Origin: Tuctoria greenei
Taxonomy: Eukaryota; Streptophyta; Magnoliopsida; Poales; Poaceae
Direction of reading: 5' to 3'
Assembly (NCBI GenBank): GCA_036927565.1
Contig: JAYESD010000011.1
Coordinates: 94,525,178-94,589,177, forward strand
DNA length: 64,000 bases
The translations under genes were made by a program, and so were the position numbers. Each line of letters begins with the position of its first letter. The first letter of the stretch is position 1. Of the stretch, positions 1 to 11,503 are shown piece by piece. The notes below the pieces were generated by a model that saw only the letters and a program-made list of their open reading frames with translations, did no database searches and was not told the origin of the DNA.

Positions 1-922
1 TATGAACATTAATGAATACCTGCTTCGATCTGGACAACAGAACTGCTTATTTGGAAGCAATTTGAGCAGCAATTTGAATATATGAACATATGAACAAAAG
101 ATGAACATCGAGCTTCTAATCTGGTCACAGACAAAATGAACCCAAGCCCCAACATGCTCGGTGGCGAAGAAAGCCTTGGCGGCTGCATCAAGGATGAGAG
201 GGGAAGAAGGACAGCGGGCCGGGGGCGGGATGCATCCCCGGAGCCCTCGTCGTGAGACTATGGCGTGAGTCGTTGCCGGGAGGCCGCTGGTCCCATGCCG
301 GGAGCCTGCGGGAGGCCCGCCGGTGGGAGCCGGAGGAGGCTGCAGCGGGAGCCCATGGGAGGTCGAGCCTTGTGACCGCGGGAGCCACCGGAGCCTGCGC
401 CGTAGTGCTTGCCGGAGCCGGAGGCCGTGCCGCTATGGTTTTGGTGGGAGGCCGGAGGATTCGTGGGAGAGGCCGGAGGCCGCTGTGCCATATTCTGAAG
501 ATTGTGGGAGGCCGGAGGAGAAATAAGAAAGAGGGGGAAAGATAAGGACATGATCATACAGTGGTGGCCGGGAAATAAAGAAATAGAAGTGGGCGACGCG
601 GACGCATAGCCGGGGCCCACTCGTGGACATCGGTCACGGAGGACTGACGGTTTTAAAGATTAAGCCGTCGGCTAGATTCGCCAAGATGGTCTTAGGGTTA
701 TGGGCGTCGGTTCTTTTTGCCTATTCCACATCTTTATTACGGCCGTCAGTCACTGCAGCGCTACCGACAGTTTTATATTAATAGCTGTCGGGCTTCCGGT
801 TGACCCGATGCCTTTATATATGGCCGTCGGTTTTCAGATAACCGATGCTTTTAGTGTATTTAAAAGCGACGGCCCCGACGCTCATAAGATTCTCGATGCC
901 CTATTGCTCAAATCTTGTAGAG
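1..922. mobile_element. Terminal part of a CACTA element (D), truncated by the window edge
   Basis: Bases 640-900 hold many direct and inverted copies of a GCCGTCGG-type motif (for example GGCCGTCGGT and its variants), the same kind of subterminal repeat seen at both ends of CACTA element B. They sit beside a GC-rich leader-like block (250-530), the same order as in A and B: terminus, subterminal repeats, GC-rich leader. The likely terminus is the degenerate TCTTGTAGAG at about 913-922, which resembles the TTCTTGTAGTG right end of CACTA elements. No clean 3 bp target duplication can be checked because the other end is outside the window. Assignment is an inference from the repeat motif and layout. 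Confidence 0.5.
250..530 (-). repeat. GC-rich degenerate repeat, probable leader or first exon of element D
   Basis: A GC-rich tract with recurring GGGAGGCCGGAGG-like units (clear copies near 435-530). By analogy with the GC-rich leaders of elements A (8040-8290) and B (27290-27480), it is probably the transcribed 5' leader of a gene of element D reading away from the terminus, that is, leftward. Open frames across it on both strands are short and compositionally driven, so no protein is claimed. Confidence 0.4.
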
Positions 923-3061
923 AACACCATCGATTTGTTATTACTTTTGGCTTTCGAAATCTCTCTAATTGCTCAAGGGTGAACAAGGGACTTAAATGTA
1001 TGCTCATAATCTTTTTTGACAAGTTGCTGCCCTTGCCTCAAATATTACTCTATTGATCAGTGGCGATATTCACCTGTAAGAGTTCCTGAATAACGGAAAC
1101 AAATTCCTTGCACTCCCCCAGAGCTTGATCAGATAATGGCAAAATGGAAAATATCATCCACAGTGGAGCAATTAAGAAAGTTTCTAACAGAAAGATCAGG
1201 CTCCATGGCAAAAGAATATAGGTAAGGCAGTTTTTTTAAGAGATGATTGTTCCACATATCCTACGACACAATAACTGTGAAACCATCACCAATGCTACAA
1301 GTAGTAATGCCTATATAGATATATTTAAACTTAATGATATCATTCAACAAAAAGGAAGTTTTAATGTTTTTTTTTCATGAGGCACGCCAGTATCATAGAA
1401 CCTGAACAATATCAATCGGACCCATAGAACAGAGGGCTAATCTGATTGAGATGTTTACCTCTTCAGAATGGACTTCCCCTGACCTGGTCCCCACAAATCA
1501 AGTTTACAGACCCAATTATAAATGTTTTATTGAAACTGCAAACTGATAATTGCCCAATGAGTGTCTTGTGTCCATGGTATTGTATAAGCTAGAGTTACAA
1601 GGAGTGACATACTTCTCAAGTTCAAGGTCGGTCGGAAAGTATGGAATATTTCTTTCATCGTCAAATATTTTATCTTCTGATCGTACATTCAGCAGAATAA
1701 AAAATGCTAGTGGTCAATCCCAAAATTTTGAGGTCGGCACTCAGAACTTGTCGTAACAATCGGAGATCAGAAATGCACCACCCTGGAATAATAAAATATC
1801 CTTTCTGTACATTGGTATGGGATCTAACCCAGCCAAAATAAAAGTAGCAGGATCGAGATGCTAAACAGTAGTTCCAAGGAAGTTGACAGAATCGTTTCAT
1901 TGGAATGTAGCTATCAACACTTGTACGACTGGTATAGATGAAACAAGTGGATCATCTGCAAAAATATACAACACTAAGAATGTAATTAATGGGATTTGCT
2001 TGATGGCAAATCATGAGACTGCACTCAGCCAGAAGGAAGTTCGGTAGTGTTAGCTTCATCGTTTTTGGCCACAAGAGCTCATATAATATAAGAACCGATC
2101 AAGAAGGATGCCAGAGAAAATATACTGGCCCCATGTAACATTGCAAATCAATAGTTCTTGTAACCTATTTGTTAATAAGTTTGTATGACGTTGATGGTAG
2201 CAAAAATACCAGTGTCAATATGTGTTGTAAACCTATTAGGTGATGTATTGGATTTTCCAATTTGGAAATCAATTTTGCCAGTGTGAAGTGCTAGTAATAC
2301 TGAGCTCACGTGATACAATTTTTTTATGCTAGCTAGTAGTAGTAACTTCACGATACAAATATTTGTAGCAGCTTGTGTTCTTGTGTATATGGGCAGGTTG
2401 AAGAGATAAAATAATTCAAATTACGAAATAATCAGAGGAGGAGATACGATAATTCAAAAGAGAAGTACAAGATCTGCATGCAAGACGCAAACTAACTTAA
2501 GACCTTAGCAAACGGATCACATCTCTGTTTTTTTTTTTTACGAATACATGTACAAGCAACACACAACTTCAAATTCCCTGAGTCCATGTAGCTCACATTT
2601 CCATATCAGAACCCACGCGTTATGGAAGTTGATATGGTTTACGGCAGCCATCATAAGAAAGGTATTTAACGGATTATGTTCTCTGCAAGACAGGGAGATT
2701 TGGCAGTTAGCATAGAGAGCAATCCATGTCAGGGTTTACATATCGCTAAGTTTCCTAAAAAATCATATGATTGCACTAGCATGTGTCATAATTAAAGGAA
2801 CACATCCCAACAGAATAGGCGTATCTTAATGGGGAGAACAACCATTCCCAATGGCTGGGAGGCTCCCTACAACAACTATAAGTAAGTGGGAATTCAGATA
2901 GAGCAAAACATAAAAAAAGACATTGAATTCCCGCATAACTCTGTGAAACCGATTTTCAAGTTGAGGGAAAGCGAGGGAAAGTTCTCCATGCGTCGTCTTC
3001 ACCACAAATGCTCAATGGCCACAGCAAACTCCAATTGAGGACAAGGTACATCTACAATGAC
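923..3061. other. Unassigned AT-rich sequence, possible decayed minus-strand exons
   Basis: No transposon domain or terminal repeat recognised. Two minus-strand stretches look faintly exon-like. Around 2020-2160 there is a hydrophobic reading frame (SLASFLIGSYII, then ALVAKNDEANTTELPSG) with an in-frame stop. Around 1740-1970 there is a frame preceded on the minus strand by a pyrimidine-rich TATTTTTGCAG acceptor-like site. The plus-strand frame at 1118-1230 (WKISSTVEQLRKFL) has a weak resemblance to the RT connection of gypsy polyproteins. None of this is enough to name a gene. This is the DNA into which CACTA element A inserted. Confidence 0.35.
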
Positions 3062-3064
3062 TGA
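3062..3064. repeat. Left target-site duplication (TGA) of CACTA A
   Basis: TGA directly precedes the terminus CACTGCTACAATAAG and is matched by TGA at 38348-38350 directly after the right terminus. CACTA elements make 3 bp duplications, so the match over 35 kb supports the pairing of these two ends. Confidence 0.85.
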
Positions 3065-3480
3065 CACTGCTACAATAAGCTTCATCTCAGACGGCTCCAA
3101 ACGTATTGTCACACGTAGTTTTCAAAACCATCTGAAATGAAGAGTCTGTGATAATATGCCATTTCGCAGGTGGAAAAGTAAAGCCGCCTATGATAATGAG
3201 TTTACCACAAGCGATTCCTTACCTATTACTAGCCGCCTGTCAAAACACTTTATCACAGATGGTTAGTACAGTATAAGTAACCGGCCATGATAATGTTGTT
3301 ATCACAGGTGGAGTTTTACCTATAACTAGCCACCTATGAAGATTGTTTATCACAACCGGTTTGTATAGTAAGTGTAGCCGCATGTGATAATGGAGTTATC
3401 ACAGTTAGTTCTTTACCTACGACTAGCCGTCTGTGATAATATAATTTCACAGGCAGGTCTAGCCGAAGGTAAAGAACCGC
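3065..3480. repeat. Left subterminal repeat array of CACTA A
   Basis: At least eight direct and inverted copies of a 14-16 bp motif close to AGCCGCCTGTGATAAT alternate at short spacing. In En/Spm elements such arrays bind the element-encoded TnpA-like protein during transposition. The same motif recurs at 37961-38340 and, unusually, inside the element near both promoters. Confidence 0.8.
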
Positions 3481-4260
3481 TTGTGTTAAAGTATACCCTA
3501 TGCAACCCTACCTCTGTTATTTCTAACTTCAAGGTCAATTTCACTAAATCAACACAAAAGTCATCACATAGTTTACACTAAAACAATATAATCACATAAG
3601 TCATCTCCTAGAAGTAAATTTCACTAAAACAATATACATATGTACAAGTTACATTTTCAATTGACCGTCTTCTCATAGTTTAAAAGTTTCACTAAAACTG
3701 TTTCTATTGTCATACTCGCAATGTTCTGGCACATCAACTATTATACCCTCCTCATTAAGAACACCCCTTTTCAGTGGAAATTTTCGCGATGCATGAATTG
3801 ACAAAGTTCACTTGCAATCTTGTCAGCTCCTCCACCAGGAATACTTCTAGAAACCGGCCATTTTTGTTAAACATTCTTCGTGTGCTGCAATGAAACACAA
3901 AACAAGGTTTAGAGTGTGTTGGTTTGAACTACCTCAAAGTATAGATCAAAGTGAGTATACAAGAATTTATTTGGTATTTTTGGTGCAATTCTACTATGTG
4001 AAATTGAATTTTGAAGTTGGAATCAAAATATGAAAATAATGTTTTTGAAAATAGTGAGCAGTTCTACTATGAGAATTTCTACTATCCGATGGACTGGTTG
4101 AGATATGTATATAGGCTTTCATGGCAAACCACTTGCACTACTGGAAACTAGAGTTTAATACCTTTCTAACAAAATAATATAAGTATTATTTTAACTAGAG
4201 TTAAAATACGCTAGGTACAATGAAAATGAAAATCAAAAGTAAGAAAATACAATATCAACA
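3481..4260. other. AT-rich 3' region of the minus-strand gene of CACTA A
   Basis: About 780 bases with no supported frame. It lies between the subterminal array and the peptidase-like exon, so it probably holds the 3' untranslated region, and possibly decayed final exons, of the minus-strand gene of element A. Short A+T-rich direct repeats are visible (for example TTCACTAAAAC near 3605 and 3687), but no domain. Confidence 0.4.
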
Positions 4261-4461
4261 TTAAGGATAACTTACAACCTCATGATTCACTCTATATTCG
4301 TTGGTGGTCCGAAGATGCTCGCATACATAATACCTGCATAAGAAGCTCCCAAGAGGCTGCTTGGAACAAGGATAATATGTTGATATGTGCAACGCATTCT
4401 TATTAGGAGGTCTCTGACCGCCAAGCTTTTCCGCGTAAAAACGCCAAGCGCTGTAATACAA
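4261..4461 (-). pseudogene. Ulp1-like (C48) cysteine peptidase region of CACTA A, C-terminal part
   Basis: The minus-strand frame contains the C-terminal catalytic block seen in the Ulp1-like ORFs of many plant CACTA elements: an AWRFYAEKLGGQRPP segment, then CSKQPLGSFLC with the oxyanion-hole Gln, then the catalytic-type Cys followed by YYVCEHLR. The residue after the Cys is Arg where the family normally has Gly, which would probably harm activity. Ulp1 peptidases cleave ubiquitin-like modifiers such as SUMO; the role in transposons is not established. The upstream catalytic His and Asp segments are not in this short frame and may be in separate or lost exons. It lies downstream of, and on the same strand as, the DUF8039-like exon. 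Confidence 0.6.
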
Positions 4462-4781
4462 GAAATATCATATAAAACTTGTCAACACATTTTAAATGTG
4501 TGTAAATTAAAAGTATTGAATAACTGTACAATTTTAAAATGTTAAGTAAATCTTTGTAACAATCTGGTGGCTAATTGGCTAAGTCCAAGACCGTTGCCAA
4601 ACCCTGCGTTGGCTTGATGAAAGATCATTATGTAGTGTTCACTACACACGTACAAACACACGTGTTAAGTTCAAAATTAGCAATAATTGTTATTTCAATG
4701 TCATGTGTCGAACTAACTCGAAGTGGTACAGAGCCTTTTCGAGGCCCTTGCCATCTCTGACAAAGTTAAACATGGCATGTC

Positions 4782-5960
4782 CTATGTAAGCTGCAACCTC
4801 TGTCCTTTTATACTTCTTTTGTTTTGCGATTGATTTTTCAAATTCTTTTTTTTCATGTGCTTGTAGTTTTTTGAGTCTCGATCCACGTTAAAGTCGAATA
4901 TCGTCTTTGCAATCTGTGTAGGGTCAAGGTTACCTGTTTGGGTGTTCATCATTTCATTATTCATGTATTGCATCTTATTGTAGAAGTCTGAAATTGTTAT
5001 AATCTCATGAAAAGTATATGCGTGTAGTGAGAAAAGCAAATACGAAATATTAGAGGCACTTACAAGCACCGGATGAGGAGCAGGTTGATTTCGAGCATGC
5101 CTCGATGCAAAAGGCTATAAAGATCTTCAAATAGATGTGCTCGTTTATCTGCTCTAGGGCTCCAAAATGCTTTTTTTGGCACACGAAATGTGATGTAACA
5201 AAGATCATATTTTGTGCTTGTAGTGATGTACCACTCATGCATTCTTTTGAGCGAAATAGGTTGTTTCCTAAGTTGTACAATTGTCATGAACAGCTTCCCA
5301 TTCTTATATTCAGGAGGAACATCCTTAATCTTGTATATTGGAACTCCAAGTTTAACTAAAGCCGTCTGTCGATTATATATGACACTGTCTTCTTCCCACT
5401 CCTCAATATCTTCTAATGCTGGCTCATGTGCAGAACGAGATGCATTCGATTTTTCAATATTTTCCTTCAGCTTTTCCAAATATTTTGATACTTCTTTAGA
5501 AGGTTTCTTATTTTCATATGAGCTAACTTTCATAGGCACTGACGACCGAGGAGTAATCGTCAAAAGTTGGATACTGGCTTGTTGTTGAACCTGTTGTTCA
5601 ACTGATTGCTCTTTACTACTAGAAGCTTGCTCTAGTACTGCTTCAAGCTGTTGCTCAATTGGTTGCTCTATACTACCAGTAGCTTGCTCTGGTAGTGGTT
5701 CAAGATGTTGTTTGACTGGTTGCTCTTTGTTATCTTTACTAGCAAGGTTACTATCATCCTTTCTGAGACATAGCGGGAGTGGATCTTCCTGGACTTTCGG
5801 CTTAGAAGACGGGGATGCAATATTTTGTGATGCGAAGGGGCTAGAAAATGGCTCATTGTCAAATCCGATATTGCGTCGGTGCCAAAGGATTAATTGGTTG
5901 ACAACCTGCCCCAGAGTCGTGATCCCCTCATGTGTGATGTGTTCTATTTCATAATCATTA
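4782..5960 (-). pseudogene. DUF8039-like region with Q/S-rich repeated linker, CACTA A minus-strand gene
   Basis: The frame reading leftward from about 5900 is open to 5060 and encodes a linker with three imperfect repeats built on EQPxxQQLE..LEQAS (5570-5720). Next comes a domain with GVPIYKIKDVPPEYKNGKLF and ISLKRMHEWYI, the pattern of the DUF8039 region found upstream of Ulp1 domains in plant transposon ORFs. A second piece (4782-5069) carries LDPTQIAKTIFDFNVDRD, which resembles the start of the peptidase region of these proteins. Frames change between pieces, so introns, frameshifts or both are present. The function of DUF8039 is unknown. It is part of one gene with the Transposase_24-like exon upstream and the peptidase-like exon downstream. 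Confidence 0.6.
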
Positions 5961-6249
5961 TCATGATCTGAAGAACTTGCACCACAAAATAATACAACAT
6001 AAGTGAACTGCTGTTGAAGTCACGATAAGGCTCTACGATAGCAGTGGCAACCTATTTGGTTTTTTTCCCTGTTCTGCCAATCGAGAAAAGAAGATGACAA
6101 GATGTGTCCTTAATGATATTATCGACAACGAACTTATGGGACCCTGAGCCTGGAACAGAACCTAGGCTGCAAGGGTACGCAGTTGGAGATACCAACTACT
6201 TCTTTGCCACAGGGACCATTGTTGTACTTGGTGCAACTAATTTTCCCGA

Positions 6250-7560
6250 TTGTCTAAGTTAATCCATTATTTCTTGCACATTTTCCTTGACCTTTTGAGC
6301 AATAGTTTCATCAGGTGTTTTCCAGAACTTCTGACATCTTTTATATGTCTCTTTATCTTCCAGGAAACCATCTCTCCAGGCCATCTGAGAAGAGATTGCT
6401 TGAATCCGTCCACTGTGTTCAGTGATTGCTAGGATAACTTGGTCATTCTCCCTCTTCGGCTTGAAGAGACCCTTTTGTTGATTTTCAATTATTTCTTTCA
6501 TTTTTCGCTCTACTTTGTTGACAGAGTCGGGCTCTTCATGTTTGTCCTCGCTGGTCAAATCTGAACGAGCAAAGAACCACCATTGAGTTCTCTCATCGCA
6601 GCCTTCTAACGGGTGAGGATTGCCCTTATTGGTAATTTTCTCTAATATCTTACTCCATTTTTGAACTTTGGGGGCGTATCCAGCAGAGGCCAAGCGATGA
6701 TGGTATATGTTTCCTGTGGCAAGATCTGACCTGGATTCACTTAGGGTTGTAGCCTTTGGTGTGGTCTTTTGACTAAAAAATTCTTGCCACTGAGCTTATG
6801 TGATTTTTCCCATCTTCTTTGGGCTAGGGGATCTTATCGGCCTTAACATAAGCATTCATTTAACTCTTCCATCCATGAAACTTCTTGTCACAATAGACCA
6901 ATGTTGCTTTCTTTAGAACTTCTTTCATACCCTTCAGGAACTTGAATTGTTTCTTTATCCTCTCCCACAACTCATTCTTGATCTCCTTAGATACTTTTCT
7001 CCAATTCTCGGTTGTGATCGGCACAAGCTCTCAACAAGACAACCGCATGCATTTCGGTACTTTGTAACTGAATCCAGTGGTTCTTGGGGAAGCCTACTTG
7101 GACCGACACTTGTTATGTATATGACGCGGTCCAATGGACACTTATTGGGACCTCGTTGCCCTCGTTTTCGCTTGAGTGAACCTGAGGATTCAACCATTGG
7201 AGAACCTTCTACGGTTTTAGGAGCCGAAGTCACTTCGTCGTCTTTGCGATTAAGCTAGGCAGAAAGGAATTATAAGACTTCATATACTTGACAACCAACA
7301 TTAACTTGAATTGTTGGAGTTATGATTCGTGATCATACCTCGTCGGCAGGATCATATTTTGGGTCGAGAACCTCTGAAGTATTTTTAATTATTCTATATG
7401 GAAAAGGATCCGATGGACTGTGAAAGGAGCCTGAACTACTGGAGTCACTAAATTCCATATTGCATTCTTCATTGTTACTACCAGCAACAATCTTCTTAGG
7501 GCTTTGCATTCTAGAACTAATAAGACAAAGAATATGTCCCACTTCCATGAAAGCAACCAA
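6250..7560 (-). pseudogene. Transposase_24 (Ptta/En/Spm) region, N-terminal part of CACTA A minus-strand gene
   Basis: Leftward-reading frames give, in order, an acidic, Ser-rich start (7333-7560: SDSSSSGSFHSPSDPFPYR), a basic segment KRKRGQRGPNK (6955-7233) and then the domain proper: KWSKILEKITNKGNPHPLEG, RTQWWFFARSDL and a Lys/Glu-rich helix ending in VQEIMD (6259-6693). This matches the plant En/Spm-type Transposase_24 layout of TnpA-like second ORFs. The linking stretch 6694-6954 can be read as the same protein with stops and frame changes. In En/Spm the equivalent protein binds subterminal repeats. This copy is broken. Confidence 0.6.
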
Positions 7561-8002
7561 AATAAATGTTCTAACACATAGTGGAAAATATTGTGATAGT
7601 AGATATTAGGTGAGGCACCACAATCAATTAACCATATATTTGTCATTAAGGAACTGTGCATGAGCATATTGAAATGAAAAGTCCTAAACCAACAAGGAAA
7701 CAAAGTTGGGCTGATAATGCTTCCATATTCATGTTTTATTTCAAGTTGTATTGCATGGTTCTTTTCTTTATACTATAATTGTAAATGCTTTAAACAGGGG
7801 AAAGTTTAAAAGTTAAATTTTTTCACAAAATAATCTTCTTGCTATTTTTTTTTGTCAAAAAAGGGAACTACTCTCTAGGTAAGAGATATATATGGCCTAC
7901 AATCTTTATTGCCAATCTTCATATGACCTACAATCTTCATTTGACAAAGCACATTGACAGATTCTCCTAACCTCCACTTCTTGGGTGATTTCTAATTAAG
8001 TC
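7561..8002. other. Probable intron or 5' untranslated region of the CACTA A minus-strand gene
   Basis: AT-rich, without a supported frame. It lies between the first coding segment (ending at 7560) and the GC-rich leader (8003-8310) of the same gene, which is where the first intron would be expected. Confidence 0.35.
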
Positions 8003-8356
8003 TTATATGATCATCCTCATGATTCCTCTTGCAGTAAACCTAGAGAGTAGTTCGGCAGCGACGGAAAATCTAGGGTCCGACGGCGAGGACATGACTTGGC
8101 CGGTGGCGAGGGCGAGGAGGGAGGCGGCACAGGGACGGAGGAGGGAAGGAAGCGACAGCGTAGTTGCCGGCAAGGTCGAAGATCGGCGGCGACGGCGAGG
8201 GTAAAGCTCGGCGTACCTGGAAGGAAGGGAAGGAAGAGGCGAGGGCGAAGCTCGACGGCGAAGACTTGGCGGCAAACAAAATTTTGGTAGTCTGTCAGTG
8301 TCAAATGATTTCACGCGAGTTAGATTTTCCCAAGGAAGCCGAGCGCTATATATAGA
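8003..8356 (-). promoter_or_regulatory. Leftward promoter and GC-rich leader of the CACTA A minus-strand gene
   Basis: A TATATATAG box lies at 8347-8354 (read on the minus strand as CTATATATA). Leftward of it is a GC-rich, purine-skewed block (8040-8280) typical of a transcribed leader. Several overlapping open frames across it are composition-driven and are not called as genes. Immediately outside the TATA box are subterminal-type repeats. Confidence 0.5.
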
Positions 8357-8359
8357 CGC

Positions 8360-8475
8360 CTATCTTCTCAGACGGTTATTAAGTACCATCCGTAGTTATT
8401 TAGTAATAACCGTCTGAGAAGATGACTTCTCTCAAGCGGTTATTCAGTACCAACCGCCTGAAAAGATCTTTATAT
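8360..8475. repeat. Internal island of CACTA A subterminal repeats, hairpin-forming
   Basis: TCTTCTCAGACGGTTATTA (from about 8361) pairs with TAATAACCGTCTGAGAAGA (from about 8404) as a near-perfect inverted repeat, followed by further AAGCGGTTATT and AACCGCCTGA copies. This is the same motif family as the element ends, placed internally upstream of the leftward TATA box. Confidence 0.7.
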
Positions 8476-8479
8476 AGGC

Positions 8480-10805
8480 TTAATTAATATTCTTGATTAA
8501 ATTGAGGGGCCTTTTAAAAGCCCAAATTACACTTTCTTGTAATATGCTTTAGTATTAAAGGTCCCCATTAAATTTCACTCGGGAAGGCCTTGAAACTGGT
8601 CAAAACATAAAAAACAAATAACACTGGTTATTTTTCATTTTTCAATCCTGATGAATATAATGAATTTTCATTTAGTTTTTCATTAGAACTTTTTAGTCAT
8701 CATACCAACCTCTTTGATATTTCAGATATTTTTTAAAATTTTTTGAATCAATGTGTGTTCAAAATTTGATCAATGACTCGTATGTATATGAGCATTTGAT
8801 TATAATGATGGATAATTTGAATTTTAAGATGTTGGAATGTTTTAAAAAAAATTAAAAAAAATTCATACATGTATAAATAAGACAAATATGTTCATACAAA
8901 CCAATTTCAGTGAAGGATCCCTTTTTTAGGAGATACAAAAATGTGAATAATATGTGAGTATAAATTAATTTTATATTTACCAAGATAGTACAATGTTAGC
9001 TATACAAGTTTTAAAATATTTGGTCTAGGTGGTAGATAATAATTTTTGAAGAATATAGAAAAAAGAATCATCGAATTTGGACACAATTTGTAGAATCTAT
9101 ACATGTTTAAGTATTTATATTGGAATCTAAATAAAGACGAAGCAAGGGAAAAAAACTGAAGAACAGACTCGAGCCATTATCACATGCGGTGCTTTAGCAA
9201 CAGCTGCTTGTGCAGTAGTTAAAACCCAACTGAAAAAAATGTACTAAGTCTAAGCTTTATTAATATTCTTGATTAAAATGAGGGCCCTTTTAAGATCCAA
9301 AATTCTACTTTCTTGTAATATGCTTTAGTATTCAAGGTTCCCATTAAATTTCACTTGGGAAAGCCTCTGAAGTTTATCAAAACATAAAAAAAACAAATAA
9401 CACTGGTTATTTGTCATTTTTATATCATGATTAATATAATGGTTATTTCATTTAATTTTCAATGGAACTTTTTAGTCATAATTCCAACCTCCATGATTTT
9501 TTTCAGATTTTTTTAATTTTTTGAATTAATGTGTGTTCAAACATTGATGAATGCCTCATATGGATATGAGCATTTGATAGGAATGATGAATAATTTGTAT
9601 TTTGACATGTTGGAATTCTTTAAAAAATTAACAAAATTCCTACATGTATAAATAAGACATATATGTTCATACAAACCAACTACAGTGAAGGATACTTTTA
9701 TAAGGAGATACAAAAATGTGAATAATATGTGAGTATAAATTAATTTGATATTGACCAAAACATTACAATGTTAGTTATACAAGTTTTAAAATATTTGGTC
9801 CAAGTGGTAGATATTAATTTTTCAAAAATATAGAAGAAAGAATCATCAAATTTGGATTTATTTGCAGAATCTATACATGTTTGAGTATTTATATTGGAAT
9901 GTAAATAAAAAAGAAGCAAGGAAAAAGAAAGCTGAAGAACAGGTTCGAACCATTATCACAGATGGTTCTTTAGCAACAACCACATGTGCAGTAGTTAAAA
10001 ACCGCCTAAAAATAATGAACTGTGTCTAGGCTCTATTAATATTCTTGATTAAAATGAAGGGCCCTTCAAAGCCCAAATTCCCCTTTCTTGTAATATACTT
10101 TAGTATTAAAGGATACCATTAAATTTCACTTGGGAAAGCCTTTGAAATTTGTCAGAACATAAAAAATAATAACATTGGTTATTTGTCATTTTTCCATCAA
10201 GATGAATATCATGATTTTTCATTTAATTTTTCAATGAAACTTTTTAGTCATTATACCAACCTCTATGATTTTTTTCAGATTTTTTAATTTTTTTTAATCA
10301 ATGTGTGTTCAAACTTTGATGAATGCCTCATATGTACATGAGCGTTTGATTAGAATGATGGATAATTTGAATTTTTACATGTTGGAATGCTTTAAAAAAT
10401 TAACAAAATTCGTGCATGTATAAATAAGACAAATATGTTCATACAAACCAATTCCAATGAAGGATCCTTTTTTTAGGAGATTCAAGAATGTGAATAATAT
10501 GTGAGTATAAATTGATTTGATATTTACCAATTCATTAAAATGTTAGCTGTACAAGTTTTAAAATATTTGGTCCAGGTGGTAGATATTAATTTTTGAAGAA
10601 TATGGAAGAAAGAATCATCAAATTTGGACTCAATTTGCAGAATCTATACATGTTTGAGTATTTATATTGGAACCTAAATAAAAAAGAAGCAAGGGAAAAG
10701 AAAATTGAATAATAGGCTCGAACCATTATCATAGGCAGTGTTTTAGCAACAATCGTCTGTGCAGTAGTTAAAAAGCGCCTCAAAAAATGTACTAAGCTTA
10801 ATTAA
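8480..10805. repeat. Three tandem copies of a 776 bp unit inside CACTA A
   Basis: TCTTGATTAA anchors recur at 8491, 9267 and 10043, a period of exactly 776 bases both times, and colinear similarity runs through each unit (a CAAATTCCAC/CCC-type start, TTTTCATTTAATTTT, the AGGAGATACAAAAATGTG block, the GTTTGAGTATTTATATTGGAA block). Each unit ends with a block of subterminal-type motifs around ACCATTATCACA..GGT and GTGCAGTAGTTAAAA..CGCCT. The units are AT-rich, have only short frames and lie between the divergent promoters of element A. No coding function is visible. Confidence 0.85.
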
Positions 10806-10814
10806 TTGCTATCG

Positions 10815-10870
10815 CAGGCGGTTTTTATATTAAAATCCGCCTGTGAAAATGGACACCTATATAAAGAGCC
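10815..10870 (+). promoter_or_regulatory. Rightward promoter of the CACTA A transposase
   Basis: A subterminal-type inverted pair (GCAGGCGGTTTTTATATTAA and AATCCGCCTGTGAA, 10814-10846) is followed by a TATATAAAG box at 10859-10867 and a leader with no long frame. Its position, about 650 bases upstream of the transposase N-terminus, fits a promoter with the transposase gene's first intron in between. Confidence 0.55.
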
Positions 10871-11503
10871 CCTCGGGCACCGCAGAAAACCTAACTCCAA
10901 GAGATTTTTCATCGACGCTGCAAGGCTGCCAAAATTTTCCAGCGTGCGCGTGCCGGTCCTTTATTCATCAGTTGATCAAGCTTCAAACAGAGAAAAGGTT
11001 AGAATAGGCTTCTTCTTTACTATCATGTTTTTAGTTTGTTGTCCTATTTTCAGTTTCGTTTTGTTGAGTTTGTCTCCAGCCCGCCCACCCCCACCCCCCT
11101 CCACCTTATGTATTTGAGACAAAGACACTTGTAGTTAAACAACTTCCATCGCAGAGAAGATGTAGTTGAGCCTCCCCTTGAGCTCCTCCATGAATTTTGT
11201 AGAAGAAGAAGTTAATTTGAAGGATTAAAGGTTGAAGATGAATGCAAGCACATCACATGTTCGATGAAACGTTTCAATGAATAAGCCCAACTTCAAAAAT
11301 CCATTGTGGCCACTACGAAGCTGAGAAAATTATGAAACGAATTTTCTTGGAACCCTTATGAACAGACCTACATGATACCAGTATTTGCTCATATGGTACA
11401 GGCTGGTTATGTCTCTGTAAATTCATTTTAAAGAAGACATTTAGAGAATATTTGTGCCCAAATTCTGGAAATCTTACAAAAATTATGTTATTGAAGCGTT
11501 GAC

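Noticed and set aside
4134..4146. CACTACTGGAAA at 4134 as another CACTA or MITE terminus
   Set aside because: No partner end, duplication or subterminal repeats nearby. The pair 3065/38347 with TGA explains the element.
8003..8314. Several overlapping frames in a GC-rich block
   Set aside because: No motif. Position and composition fit a transcribed leader of the minus-strand gene of CACTA A.
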